Below are positions 15,385 to 24,486 of a DNA stretch of 64,000 bases, piece by piece. The notes below the pieces were generated by a model, which saw nothing but the letters and a program-made list of their open reading frames with translations, was not told where the DNA came from and made no database searches. The position numbers and the translations under genes were made by a program. Position 1 is the first letter of the stretch. Each line of letters starts with the position of its first letter. Origin of the DNA: CAVYHJ01 sp963768165 [NCBI: uncultured bacterium] (GTDB lineage Bacteria > UBP4 > UBA4092); contig CAVYHJ010000002.1 of the NCBI GenBank assembly GCA_963768165.1, positions 558,001 through 622,000 of the forward strand, in the 5' to 3' direction.

Positions 15385-16653
15385 ATGCGACCAAATAAAT
15401 TTAGACGTTACCTTGTAACCATTGCCATAGCATATCTATTATCAATACCGACATACGCTGATGATCAACTCGTAAAACTATATCAAGATTTAGATGGTTC
15501 AATAGTAAAAATACATACTGGAATGAAAATTACCGCCAGTGGAATGACTACATATATAATGGGAAGTGGAACAGGTTTTATAATTAGTAAAAATCCACTA
15601 TGGATAGCTACAGCAGCACATATGATTGAAGACAAAACAACAAAATATACCAATGAAATATATTATCGAGCAGATGATATTCAAGTTGAATATCCGGGAT
15701 TTGCACAATGGGTTCCATGCGATATTATAGACTCAAGTATTAATTTATATTATCAAGATACTACAAATAAATATGTTCCATTTTCCTTTGATATGGCAAT
15801 TATACAACCTAAAGGAATAGTAAATGGATTTAATCCAAAGCCATTACAAATAGACAGAAGTACTACAGTAAAAGCAGGAGATGATGTTGTATTTGTTGGA
15901 TTTTCTCTTGGTGGTGGCTCATTAGATATTCCTGGAATTGAGTTACACAAACCCATGATACCCTTAATTACCCCAGCCATAATAGCAGGTACAGAAGATG
16001 GTCCCTTTCCAAACATACCTTTTCGTAAAATTTATTTAAATATTCGTGCTGAACACGGAGATAGTGGTGCACCAGTTATAGAACTCAATACACACAAAGT
16101 AATAGGTGTAATTAGTCATAGTGATATTATAAATGGGGAGGTTGGGAAAACTGTGGTTTGGCCAATGGATATAATATTTGAAAGTATTAAGAAAAGTAAT
16201 TCATCTACAAATAAATCCGAGTGGGAAATTAATGAAGAAAACTATGCATACTTACGTTCAGAATATCCAGGACCACCGGATACTCTTATAAGAGATTTTA
16301 ATTCAACAGTACCCAATGCCCAAGATACAACAAGTATAACCATAATTTTCCCACGGTACAAAAAACTCAATATCAAACCCACAATAATCGGAAAAACAAG
16401 TGATGGAAAAAATAAAATTGATCTTTATATAGAATTCTTTTCTACAAAATATAATCCTAGCAATCAATCAACAGAAACAACATTATTTGATATAACCTCA
16501 ACTTCAGTAATTGAAAATCAAGAATTTGTATGTCCTCATAAATCGTTAGATAAAGGTTTTAGTTATAATATTGAAGGGAAAGTAACTATTGAAAACGATA
16601 ATGAAACAAACGAACCAAAGATAAATTTTTATCTCAAAACAAGTACATGGTGA
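15385..16653 (+). CDS. Secreted trypsin-like serine protease
   Basis: A 422-residue protein from the ATG at 15385; an ATG 15 bases earlier gives a less tidy start. The signal peptide MRPNKFRRYLVTIAIAYLLS ends near PTYA. The chymotrypsin-fold triad is visible: H79 in ATAAHM, D136 in SFDMAII and S227 in HGDSGAP. The C-terminal 170 residues match nothing I recognise. The coding DNA is much more AT-rich than the flanking cytochrome genes and favours A/T-ending codons, which suggests horizontal acquisition. It stands alone between repeat-rich spacers. The substrate is unknown; unlike DegP there is no PDZ domain. Confidence 0.75.
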   Translation: MRPNKFRRYLVTIAIAYLLSIPTYADDQLVKLYQDLDGSIVKIHTGMKITASGMTTYIMGSGTGFIISKNPLWIATAAHMIEDKTTKYTNEIYYRADDIQVEYPGFAQWVPCDIIDSSINLYYQDTTNKYVPFSFDMAIIQPKGIVNGFNPKPLQIDRSTTVKAGDDVVFVGFSLGGGSLDIPGIELHKPMIPLITPAIIAGTEDGPFPNIPFRKIYLNIRAEHGDSGAPVIELNTHKVIGVISHSDIINGEVGKTVVWPMDIIFESIKKSNSSTNKSEWEINEENYAYLRSEYPGPPDTLIRDFNSTVPNAQDTTSITIIFPRYKKLNIKPTIIGKTSDGKNKIDLYIEFFSTKYNPSNQSTETTLFDITSTSVIENQEFVCPHKSLDKGFSYNIEGKVTIENDNETNEPKINFYLKTSTW

Positions 16654-16692
16654 CCAAAAATACATCGGGGATTTCTATGTGTAGGGGATTCT

Positions 16693-16737
16693 ATGCGTCG
16701 GGAATTTGAGTGGTCTATACGGTATTCCAGACGCTTT
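16693..16737. repeat. Degenerate GCGTCGGGAA element
   Basis: GCGTCGGGAA at the left is answered by TTCCAGACGC at the right. One arm base differs, so this looks like a decayed copy of the dispersed palindromic family. Confidence 0.45.
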
Positions 16738-16765
16738 TTCTATTTCAGCCAAGATAAATGTAGTG

Positions 16766-16828
16766 GCATCGGGAATAGATAGAGCAAAAGTTGTCCGATA
16801 AAAAGAATCGGACTTCCAGACCCGATGC
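16766..16828. repeat. Nested palindromic element
   Basis: Outer arms GCATCGGG and CCCGATGC enclose a second hairpin, GTCCGAT and ATCGGAC (16793-16812). A related GTCCGA/TCGGAC hairpin followed by CCCGATGC is at 17952-17982. This suggests a two-hairpin element of which partial copies exist. Confidence 0.55.
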
Positions 16829-16946
16829 ATCTTTTAAAAATATCTACCCATCTTTTCCTTTTTTTCTTGATCTTGGATTCTCAAAGATGTTATATTCTGA
16901 GCGTTCTTAATTCAATACCATTTACGGGAAAAGGAGAATTTATTTT

Positions 16947-17876
16947 ATGACACGGAATCTTAAAGCGAAAGATGAATTGGCGCAAATGAATATTACTTAT
17001 AGCGAAGATGCATTTGTTAAATGTGCCGGAGAAGGCAAAACTGCGGCTGTGAAATTGTTTTTAGAGGCGGGAATAAACCCGAATTCGAAAAATAAGAATG
17101 GGTACACTGCCTTAATGCTTGTGGCATGGAAAGGCTATACGGAGACGGTGCAAGCTTTATTGGACAAAGGCGTGGAGGTTAATTTGAAAGACAACAATGG
17201 TTACACCGCCTTGATGTATGCGGCAGGTTATGGTCATACGGAGACGGTGCAAGCTTTATTGGACAAAGGCGCAGAGGTTAATGTGAAAAGCAACAATGAT
17301 ACAACCGCCTTGATTTTTGCGGCACTGGAAGGCCAGACAGAGATCGTGCAAGCTTTATTGGACAAAGGCGCGGAGGTTAATTTGAAAAACAACCATGGTA
17401 GGACCGCCTTGATGGTTGCAGCAGGGAAAGGCTCTACGAAGACTGTGCAAGCTTTATTGGACAAAGGCGCGGACGTTAATTTGAAAGACAACGAAGGTAT
17501 AACCGCCTTGATGGAGGCGGCAGGGAAATATCCTAGGGAGACCGTGCAAGTATTATTGGCGAAAGGCGCGGACGTTAATGCGAAAGACAAGTATGGTAAC
17601 ACCGCATTGATTCTTGCAGCATCCTATGGTTATACGGAGAGCATGCAAATATTATTGGCGAAAGGCGCGGAGATCAATGCGAAAACGAACGCTGGTAGGA
17701 CTGCCTTGATGTATGCGGCAGAGAATGGCCATACAAAGACCATGCAAGCATTATTGGCGAAAGACGCGGACGTTAATGCGAAAGATAATAATGGTTTGAC
17801 CGCCTTGATGTGGGCGACAATACTAGAACATCCCGACATCGTAAAACTCCTAAAGAATGCTAGGGCGAAAGAGTGA
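16947..17876 (+). CDS. Ankyrin-repeat protein
   Basis: A 309-residue protein, nearly all ankyrin repeats of 33 residues. The unit is of the type GYTALMxAAxxGHTETVQALL followed by DKGAxVN; about eight copies start near residue 22. There is no signal peptide or membrane segment, so it is probably cytoplasmic. AAAGGAGA precedes the ATG. At DNA level the 99-base units are nearly identical over stretches such as GTGCAAGCTTTATTGGACAA, pointing to recent tandem expansion or gene conversion. Ankyrin repeats bind proteins; the partner is unknown. Confidence 0.85.
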   Translation: MTRNLKAKDELAQMNITYSEDAFVKCAGEGKTAAVKLFLEAGINPNSKNKNGYTALMLVAWKGYTETVQALLDKGVEVNLKDNNGYTALMYAAGYGHTETVQALLDKGAEVNVKSNNDTTALIFAALEGQTEIVQALLDKGAEVNLKNNHGRTALMVAAGKGSTKTVQALLDKGADVNLKDNEGITALMEAAGKYPRETVQVLLAKGADVNAKDKYGNTALILAASYGYTESMQILLAKGAEINAKTNAGRTALMYAAENGHTKTMQALLAKDADVNAKDNNGLTALMWATILEHPDIVKLLKNARAKE

Positions 17877-17942
17877 GAATAGAAAGTTTCAACCCCTGTC
17901 AAAAACACGCAGGGTCAAGATTTCAGGCTTCAGGTTAAGAAG

Positions 17943-17966
17943 AAAAAAATTGTCCGATACTCGGAC
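17943..17966 (-). terminator. Intrinsic terminator of the resB-hemA-regulator operon
   Basis: On the minus strand GTCCGAGTATCGGAC forms a six-base stem, followed by AATTTTTTT. It lies about 35 bases past the stop of the sigma54 activator gene at 17999, the last gene of the operon. Confidence 0.6.
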
Positions 17967-17998
17967 TCACTGACCCGATGCATAAAAGAAAAAGTATT

Positions 17999-19429
17999 TT
18001 ATTCCCGTTCTTTCAACATCCCATATTTCTGCATACGGTAACGGAGGGCGTCGCGGGATAATCCGACCAGTTGGGCGGCGTGGGTCTGGTTCCGGTTACA
18101 TCGTTCAAGCGCTTGAATGATTAATTCTTTTTCCACATCATCAATCTGGCATCCGTCTTTCGGCAAGGCAAACTGGAGTGTCGGTTTTCCATTCTTATCT
18201 GAGAGACCATTTCCTGAGAGAGGGTAGGCAATACCTAATTCTCTGGGCAATAAATCTTCCGTAATGGATTCCTGCCTAGAGCCCGCGGGAATGACGGAGG
18301 ATGTGAGGATGACCGCCCGTTCAATGACATTGGACAATTCCCGGATATTGCCGGGCCATTTATACGCCAGTAACTTTTTCTTCGCGTCTTCCGAGATTCC
18401 CTGAATGGTTTTTTTACAGCGCGCGTTAAACCGGGCAAGGAAAAAGTCCGCCAGTAGTAAGACATCGTCTCCCCGTTCCCGCAACGGCGGCAAAGACAGC
18501 GGGAGAACCTGCAGGCGATAATATAAATCTTCCCGGAAACTTCCGAGTTCGACCAACCGGTGTAAATCTTTATTGGTGGCGGTTTTAATACAAACATCCA
18601 CTTCGATATCCTGCGTTCCACCCACCCGCCGAAACCGGCGGTTCTCCAATATCTGCAACAGCTTGACCTGGAGATGCAGCGGCATATCGCCAATCTCATT
18701 CAAGAAAATAGTGCCCCCATCCGCCAATTCAAACAATCCTTTTTTGGTAGATTTGGCATCGGTAAACGCCCCTTTTTCATAACCCATTAATTCACTTTCG
18801 AGAAGGTTTTCCGGGATGGCATTGCAGTTTACCTCGATAAACGGCATAACCCTTCTGGACGATTCGTGATGCATGACTTTCGCCAATAAATCTTTTCCTG
18901 TCCCGCTTTCTCCCAGCAGTAACATGGTAGTCGGATGACTCTCCACGATTTTTTGGGCGTGTTCAATGAGCTGCTGAACCGCCGGGCTTTTTCCAATAAT
19001 ACTCTTCCAACTATATTGCCTGGTTCGTTCATCATGCACCGATTTGATTTCCCGTTTTAACCTGACCCCCTGCAAAGCCTTTTCCACTTGAATGGAAAGT
19101 TCATCCAACTGAAAGGGTTTCCCGATATAATTATCCGCGCCATATTTCACCGCCGTAACCGCCGTGGTCAAATCGGTTTTTCCCGTCACCATGATAATAG
19201 CAGTCTCCGAGTCGGTCTTTCGGATTTGCTGCAGAACCGTTAACCCGTCAATTCCCGGGAGGGTAATGTCCAATAAGATTAAATCCGGTTGTTCCGCGGA
19301 ATATATTTCAATCGCCTCTTCGCCTGATTGCGCGGTGAATACTTCATACCCTACCCCACTCAACATTTCTTTCAACGCCCACATGGCGAGTTTTTCATCT
19401 TCGACAATCAGTATTTTTCGTTTTGCCAT
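17999..19429 (-). CDS. NtrC-family sigma54-dependent response regulator
   Basis: A 476-residue protein: receiver domain 1-120 (phospho-acceptor D54), AAA+ domain with GESGTGKD Walker A at about residues 170-177, and a C-terminal Fis-type helix-turn-helix (THAAQLVGLSRDALRYRM). The sigma54-contact loop reads GAFTDA instead of GAFTGA, a known natural variant. Its partner kinase is encoded 64 bases upstream. It is the last gene of the operon that makes heme, cytochrome maturation factors and the 45-heme protein, so feedback onto the sigma54 promoters in this window is likely. Residues 399-405 (IAYPLSG region) derive from a GGTATTGC repeat element in the linker before the HTH. Confidence 0.9.
   Translation of the reverse strand: MAKRKILIVEDEKLAMWALKEMLSGVGYEVFTAQSGEEAIEIYSAEQPDLILLDITLPGIDGLTVLQQIRKTDSETAIIMVTGKTDLTTAVTAVKYGADNYIGKPFQLDELSIQVEKALQGVRLKREIKSVHDERTRQYSWKSIIGKSPAVQQLIEHAQKIVESHPTTMLLLGESGTGKDLLAKVMHHESSRRVMPFIEVNCNAIPENLLESELMGYEKGAFTDAKSTKKGLFELADGGTIFLNEIGDMPLHLQVKLLQILENRRFRRVGGTQDIEVDVCIKTATNKDLHRLVELGSFREDLYYRLQVLPLSLPPLRERGDDVLLLADFFLARFNARCKKTIQGISEDAKKKLLAYKWPGNIRELSNVIERAVILTSSVIPAGSRQESITEDLLPRELGIAYPLSGNGLSDKNGKPTLQFALPKDGCQIDDVEKELIIQALERCNRNQTHAAQLVGLSRDALRYRMQKYGMLKERE
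18216..18235. repeat. In-frame GAGAGGGTAGGCAATACC element
   Basis: A one-base variant of the element duplicated at 2512-2575. It is in frame in the AAA+/HTH linker of the response regulator and is read as GIAYPLS. Confidence 0.55.
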
Positions 19430-19454
19430 CGTATCACCTAACTCTGAACCTTGT

Positions 19455-19470
19455 CCTCGAGAAATCGAGG
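19455..19470. repeat. CCTCGAGAAATCGAGG hairpin element, second copy
   Basis: Identical to 2605-2620, again preceded by TGT and followed by an AAACTT simple tract (19474-19507). It lies between the response regulator and histidine kinase genes. Confidence 0.7.
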
Positions 19471-19493
19471 ATCTAAACTTTAAACCTTAAACT

Positions 19494-20990
19494 TTAAACT
19501 TTAAACTTATACGGCAGCCGAATGGTAAACACGGCTCCCTGTCCCGGGTCACTTTTTACAACCATTTCACCACCATGCATTTCTACAATTTTTTTGGATA
19601 CCGGTAACCCCAGTCCGGTACCTTTGGCGCGCGTCGTAAAAAAGGGAACGAATATTTTATCCAGATTTTCCGGAGAGATTCCTTTTCCGGTATCCCGGAT
19701 TTCGATATCCAAACTTTGACCTCTCTCATTTTTGGTTTCAATGGTCAAAGTCCCGCCTGTCGGCATGGCTTGAAAGGCATTCAATATCAAATTGAGCAAA
19801 ACCTGTTTCATTTGTTCCTGGTCAAGTTTTATTAAAGGCAGGTTCTCTTCATAATTTTCAATCAATTGGATTTTCTGTTTTTCCGCCTGAGACCGGGTCA
19901 ATAAGATGGCATTCTGGACGACTTCATTGACATTCACCGGCATTAATTGGGGTGCCCGGGGCCGGGCAAAACTTAATAAATCGGTGAGCGTCTTATTCAG
20001 CCGTTCCACCTGCACAATCATTTCCTGCATAATTTCACGGCGAGGGTCGGATTCATTCAATTGATCTGACAAGACCTGGGTGGCGGCACTGATTCCCGAT
20101 AACGGATTTTTCATTTCATGCACCAGACCCGCGGCTATTTCCCCTAAAGACGCCAATTTTCCCGCGCGTAATAATTCCTCTTCATGAACTTCCGCCAGTT
20201 TTTTATTGGCTAATTCCAATTGATCAACCATGGTATTAAAATGGTGTCCCAATCTGCCAATTTCATCATCGGATTTTATTTGCACCCGCTTGGACAGGTC
20301 GCCTTGAGCCACTTCTGATATAGTACCTTCCAAATTCTGCAAGGGGATTCGCATCAAATAATGCATTAAAAAGATGATGACTCCCACAGATATAAAAACC
20401 GTTAGGATCACGGAATAGGAAATCAACTTTCGATTTTCATCATTTTCTTTGACAATCCAATCCAGGGAAGGCCGGTAATATAATCCCCCCAAATAAATAC
20501 TTCCAGTTCCATGACACCGCTGGCACTGTGCTTTATTGACTATCGGTGTCAACACAGTGATACTTTGGCGCCGGGCAATCTGATTCACTTGAACATTAAT
20601 CTCATTCGCTTTGAATACTTTGCCATAATCAAAATCAACCGTTTTGTTAAGGAGGGTTGTTTGGGTGGAAAAGATTATTTTTCCGGTGGGGTCAAAAATG
20701 GAAGCTTCATTGGGAGTTTCGGTTTTTGTAAAAGCACTGCTTCCCGCCAAATCGAGCAAAAAACTTTGCACGTCTTCTTTCCGTCCGGATAACATGGTTC
20801 GCTGTAATTGGTTATAAATCACCTGGCTGATTTTTACACTTTCCAATTTCGTTCGGTCCATCAAGCGTTCTTCTTGTATAGTCAGACCGATATACGCGGA
20901 GATGGCGACGGTTAACAAAAATATTTCCGACAGCACAAGAGTAATTTTTGCGGTCAAACTCGAAGGGAATATGGAAAATTTCTGATTCAC
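19494..20990 (-). CDS. Histidine kinase with a periplasmic c-type heme sensor domain
   Basis: A 498-residue protein: TM1 at about 15-37, periplasmic domain 40-189 with one heme site CQRCH (C156, C159, H160), TM2 at about 190-212, HAMP domain, HisKA with H291 in LVHEMKNPLSG, then HATPase (LNLILNAFQAMP, DTGKGIS, GTGLGLP). A single covalent heme in the sensor suggests detection of redox state, oxygen or NO outside the cytoplasmic membrane. It is encoded directly behind the 45-heme cytochrome and before a sigma54 activator. The C-terminal end overlaps a repetitive AAACTT tract, giving the final KFKV. Confidence 0.9.
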   Translation of the reverse strand: MNQKFSIFPSSLTAKITLVLSEIFLLTVAISAYIGLTIQEERLMDRTKLESVKISQVIYNQLQRTMLSGRKEDVQSFLLDLAGSSAFTKTETPNEASIFDPTGKIIFSTQTTLLNKTVDFDYGKVFKANEINVQVNQIARRQSITVLTPIVNKAQCQRCHGTGSIYLGGLYYRPSLDWIVKENDENRKLISYSVILTVFISVGVIIFLMHYLMRIPLQNLEGTISEVAQGDLSKRVQIKSDDEIGRLGHHFNTMVDQLELANKKLAEVHEEELLRAGKLASLGEIAAGLVHEMKNPLSGISAATQVLSDQLNESDPRREIMQEMIVQVERLNKTLTDLLSFARPRAPQLMPVNVNEVVQNAILLTRSQAEKQKIQLIENYEENLPLIKLDQEQMKQVLLNLILNAFQAMPTGGTLTIETKNERGQSLDIEIRDTGKGISPENLDKIFVPFFTTRAKGTGLGLPVSKKIVEMHGGEMVVKSDPGQGAVFTIRLPYKFKV

Positions 20991-20999
20991 TTTTCCCCT

Positions 21000-23900
21000 C
21001 TAATTAAACTTGTGACATTGAATACATAAATCCGGATCTTTCTCGGCCAAAAGTCCTTTGACATTGCTGGAATGCGGTTTATGGCAACTCATACAAGTCA
21101 TGGGTTTTTGGGTTCGCGGGTCCTTCAAATCTATCCGAACCGGGTGCACATGACGCGTGATGGAATGGCAAGTCAGGCAAATACTCATATTATCCGCCGG
21201 CATCAACCCGGTCTTTGACGTCCCATGGATTACGTGACATTGCGTGCAAAGACCCTCTTTGGATGGCATGTGTTGTACCGATTGTTCAAAGTCCGTATGG
21301 CTGTCTTTATGACAAGTGAAACACATCTTATCAGGTGTGTCTTTCAGTAAAGATTTGTGATTGGACATGTGCGGAGTATGACAGGCAATACAATCTTGAT
21401 GCGGCCAATCGGCGTTCAGCAACGTTCCCGTCTTTTGTTTGGCCGACAAGGGCTGTTTATCTTGATGGCAGGTAATGCAAAGATCCGTGGGTTTATCATT
21501 TAACGCGAAGGGATTTTTATCCGTATTCTTAGCATGGCAAATGGAACAATCACCCTGCTTGAATGGTTCATGTACCCAGGAATGCGTTAGCTCTTTTTTC
21601 GCGGAAACATGCGCGTCGTGACAAATCAAACAATCGGCCTTTTCCACAGGGTATTCATTATGCGCTTTCTTAAATTTCGCTTCGGTAGCAGTATGGCATA
21701 CCAGACATAATTCCGGCGATTTACCCATTAATTGATTTTTTTCGGGTGAAGCATGGGCATCGTGACATACGGTACATTCACTGTCCTTAACCGGCGGATG
21801 AATTTTGGGAGCCAAGGTTTTCATTTGTTCCGAAGTATGGCATTTGAGGCAAAGTTCGTCCCGTTGCGTCTTGGGCATATTCATCAGGTCGGCGGCATGT
21901 TCGGGATTATGACATTTGGTACAGGCGTCTTTCTCCGACAAATTCATGGTTCGATGCGCTTTTACAAGTGTATCTGATTTCATATCATGGCATTTCAAAC
22001 ACAAATCATTTCCCGGTTTTTCTATCGGCAGATGGATATGACTGCCAGCAAACTTGGTTTCCGGGTTGGCGTGACATTTGAAACAAAGATTATTTCCCGT
22101 TTCCACCAATTGATTGGGATTATTGCTGGCGTGCGGGTCATGACAACTCAGGCAGGAACCGTTTTTCACAGGAGTATGCTGATGCGCCTTTTGAAATTCG
22201 GCTTTCTCTTTGGAATGGCAGCTATAACACAATTGGTCGCCATTAGCTTTCAATAAATTAGGTTGTTCCGAGGCATGAGTGGAATGGCATCCTGTGCAAT
22301 TGCCCGCCTTTACAGGGCTATGGACAAATTTTTTATTAATCTTCTTTTCAAAATCACTGTGACAGGTAAAACAAAGGGATTTCTGGTCTTGATTTAATGA
22401 AGCCGTTGGCGTGGGCGGTTGAACGTGGCAGGCTTCACACATACTTTCTTTAAAAGGTTCATGTTTGACGGGTGCAATCAATCCCTTTTCCCGGGAGGAA
22501 TGAGCGGTATGACAACTCAAACAATTCGCTTTATCCACCGTAAATCCTTTGTGAGGTTTCTGGAACCGGTCAGCTTTATAATCATGGCATTGGGCACATA
22601 ATTCAGCAATCGGCTTCTTAATTAAATAGGAACCATCCGTGGAATGCGCATCGTGGCATTTCAAACAATCCCCTTGGGCCACCGGCGCATGGACAATCCC
22701 CTCTTTAAAACTTTTTTCTTCTTTGGTATGGCACCCATAACATAATTCTGCTACGGAGTTCTTGATAAAACCTTTATTATCGGAAGCGTGGGGATCATGG
22801 CAAGCCAGGCAATTTCCATCTTTTACCGGTGAGTGAACTACCGCTTTATTGAATTTTGCCTTCTCATCCGAGTGGCAGGTGTAACATAAATCGGAATTGG
22901 TATCTACCAACAGATGGGAATTTTGGCTGGAATGTCCTTTATGACAGGATAGGCAATCGTCATTCTGTACCGGACCATGGACAAAGGTTTTCTTAAATTC
23001 TTTTTGCTCTTTGGTATGGCAGGAGTAACAGAGTTTGCTATCGGTGGATTTTAATTGCTCTTTGTTTTCTCCTCCATGCGGAACATGGCAGGACAAACAA
23101 TCTCCTTTACCAAAGGGATCGTGGACACTGTGTGCTCTCTTATCTTTCGCTACCTCCGTATGGCAAGTGATACATAAGGTCTCATTATTGGATTTCAATA
23201 ATTTCCCGTTATCACTGCCGTGCGCGGAATGGCATTGCAAACATTGGCCTTCTGCCGCGGGGGGATGCGGGTATTTACTTTGTTTGAATTTATCTTTTAA
23301 GTCTGTGTGGCAGGTATAACAAAGGTCGCCACCGGTTTTGATAAGCAACGTTTCGTTCGGTGATGAATGAGCTTGATGGCACATCTGACAATCACCCGAT
23401 TTTGCCGGAGGATGGACATCTTTTTTATTCAACTGATCTTTTAAATCTGCGTGACAGGTCAGACATAAGGTCAGGTTATCTCCGTTTAATAACGGTTTTG
23501 TCCGGCTGGCGTGAGGGGAATGGCACGATAAACAATCACCCTGTTCCACAGGATGATGGACATGTGTGTCTTTGAATTTTTTCTCTTCATCGGAATGACA
23601 GGTATAGCAGAGTTTTGAGATGGGTTTGGTTAATTGGCTATGGCAAATCTGACAGTCTCCCCCGGTTAGAGGGTCATGGACGCTGACACGGAATAAGGAT
23701 TTGGTTTCACCGGAATGCGGGTCGTGACAGGAAACACAAGAAGTTTTGTCAAAGTTGAAATTTCCGTGTTTCTTGGTAAAGTCCGGCTCGCTGGAATTAT
23801 GGCAGGTTAGACATAACTCATTTCCAGGTTTGGTTAATAATTTTTCATTGGCTGAAGAATGAGTCGTATGGCAGGGATTGCAATCCCCATTGATTAAGGG

Positions 23901-24404
23901 TTGATGAACATTTTTTCTTTCAAATTCGGCCTTTTCGGCTTGATGGCAGGTTAGGCAAAGGTCTTTACCATTTTTCTTTTTCAGGAGAGCAGGTTCCTGC
24001 GAAGCGTGCGGGTCATGACAAACCAAACAATTCCCATCCGTCACGGGTTGATGAATATGGGCTTGTTGAAACGATTTTTCTTCTTTGGAATGACAGGAAT
24101 AGCAAAGTTCTGCCCCCTGCTTTTTCAATACCAGATTATTGGCAAACCCATGCCGGTCATGACAACTTTCGCAATCGTTTTTCTTGACCGGATCATGGAT
24201 ATATTTTTGGGTATATTTTTGCTTTAAATCCGCGTGGCAGTCGTAACACTGTTTGATTTTACGATTACTGGTTTCTGCCGCTGTCTTCGTCACCGCGTAA
24301 GCGGTGATTGAATTCGATACAAAAATAGGTATAAATGCAAATATTAAAAATAATTTAAAGTTTATAATTTTGTGTTTAAATTTTAAAATTCCACGGTATA
24401 TCAT
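21000..24404 (-). CDS. Giant 45-heme c-type cytochrome
   Basis: A 1134-residue exported protein with a signal peptide ending near 'ITAYA' and 45 CXXCH motifs, by direct count. The chain is a string of about 50-residue units: CLSCHDPHAS, spacer, LCYTCH, spacer with F and VHxPVxxGD, then the next CXXCH. This is the doubled-CXXCH pattern. The paired motif plus the extra HPV and PH histidines suggest bis-His hemes in a long flexible wire. There is no membrane segment or anchor besides the signal. It sits between hemA and the heme-sensor kinase, at the centre of an operon for making heme and attaching it. Likely role: a periplasm-spanning or extracellular electron conduit or reservoir. No close family is recognised. 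Confidence 0.9.
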   Translation of the reverse strand: MIYRGILKFKHKIINFKLFLIFAFIPIFVSNSITAYAVTKTAAETSNRKIKQCYDCHADLKQKYTQKYIHDPVKKNDCESCHDRHGFANNLVLKKQGAELCYSCHSKEEKSFQQAHIHQPVTDGNCLVCHDPHASQEPALLKKKNGKDLCLTCHQAEKAEFERKNVHQPLINGDCNPCHTTHSSANEKLLTKPGNELCLTCHNSSEPDFTKKHGNFNFDKTSCVSCHDPHSGETKSLFRVSVHDPLTGGDCQICHSQLTKPISKLCYTCHSDEEKKFKDTHVHHPVEQGDCLSCHSPHASRTKPLLNGDNLTLCLTCHADLKDQLNKKDVHPPAKSGDCQMCHQAHSSPNETLLIKTGGDLCYTCHTDLKDKFKQSKYPHPPAAEGQCLQCHSAHGSDNGKLLKSNNETLCITCHTEVAKDKRAHSVHDPFGKGDCLSCHVPHGGENKEQLKSTDSKLCYSCHTKEQKEFKKTFVHGPVQNDDCLSCHKGHSSQNSHLLVDTNSDLCYTCHSDEKAKFNKAVVHSPVKDGNCLACHDPHASDNKGFIKNSVAELCYGCHTKEEKSFKEGIVHAPVAQGDCLKCHDAHSTDGSYLIKKPIAELCAQCHDYKADRFQKPHKGFTVDKANCLSCHTAHSSREKGLIAPVKHEPFKESMCEACHVQPPTPTASLNQDQKSLCFTCHSDFEKKINKKFVHSPVKAGNCTGCHSTHASEQPNLLKANGDQLCYSCHSKEKAEFQKAHQHTPVKNGSCLSCHDPHASNNPNQLVETGNNLCFKCHANPETKFAGSHIHLPIEKPGNDLCLKCHDMKSDTLVKAHRTMNLSEKDACTKCHNPEHAADLMNMPKTQRDELCLKCHTSEQMKTLAPKIHPPVKDSECTVCHDAHASPEKNQLMGKSPELCLVCHTATEAKFKKAHNEYPVEKADCLICHDAHVSAKKELTHSWVHEPFKQGDCSICHAKNTDKNPFALNDKPTDLCITCHQDKQPLSAKQKTGTLLNADWPHQDCIACHTPHMSNHKSLLKDTPDKMCFTCHKDSHTDFEQSVQHMPSKEGLCTQCHVIHGTSKTGLMPADNMSICLTCHSITRHVHPVRIDLKDPRTQKPMTCMSCHKPHSSNVKGLLAEKDPDLCIQCHKFN

Positions 24405-24486
24405 TTATCATATCCATTTCTCCCGCAATTTTTTTACTCGCTCAGTAAAAAAGTTTCAAATTTCAAATTGCTTGCATAAGAATAGA

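Noticed and set aside
15371-15385. TGGTATTATATTGCA as a fifth sigma54 promoter
   Set aside because: GG and GC are nine bases apart, not ten, and the site overlaps the start codon region of the protease gene.
17091-17860. Regularly spaced direct repeats resembling a CRISPR array
   Set aside because: The 99-base period is the ankyrin repeat of a continuous coding frame; the units are coding and have no unique spacers.
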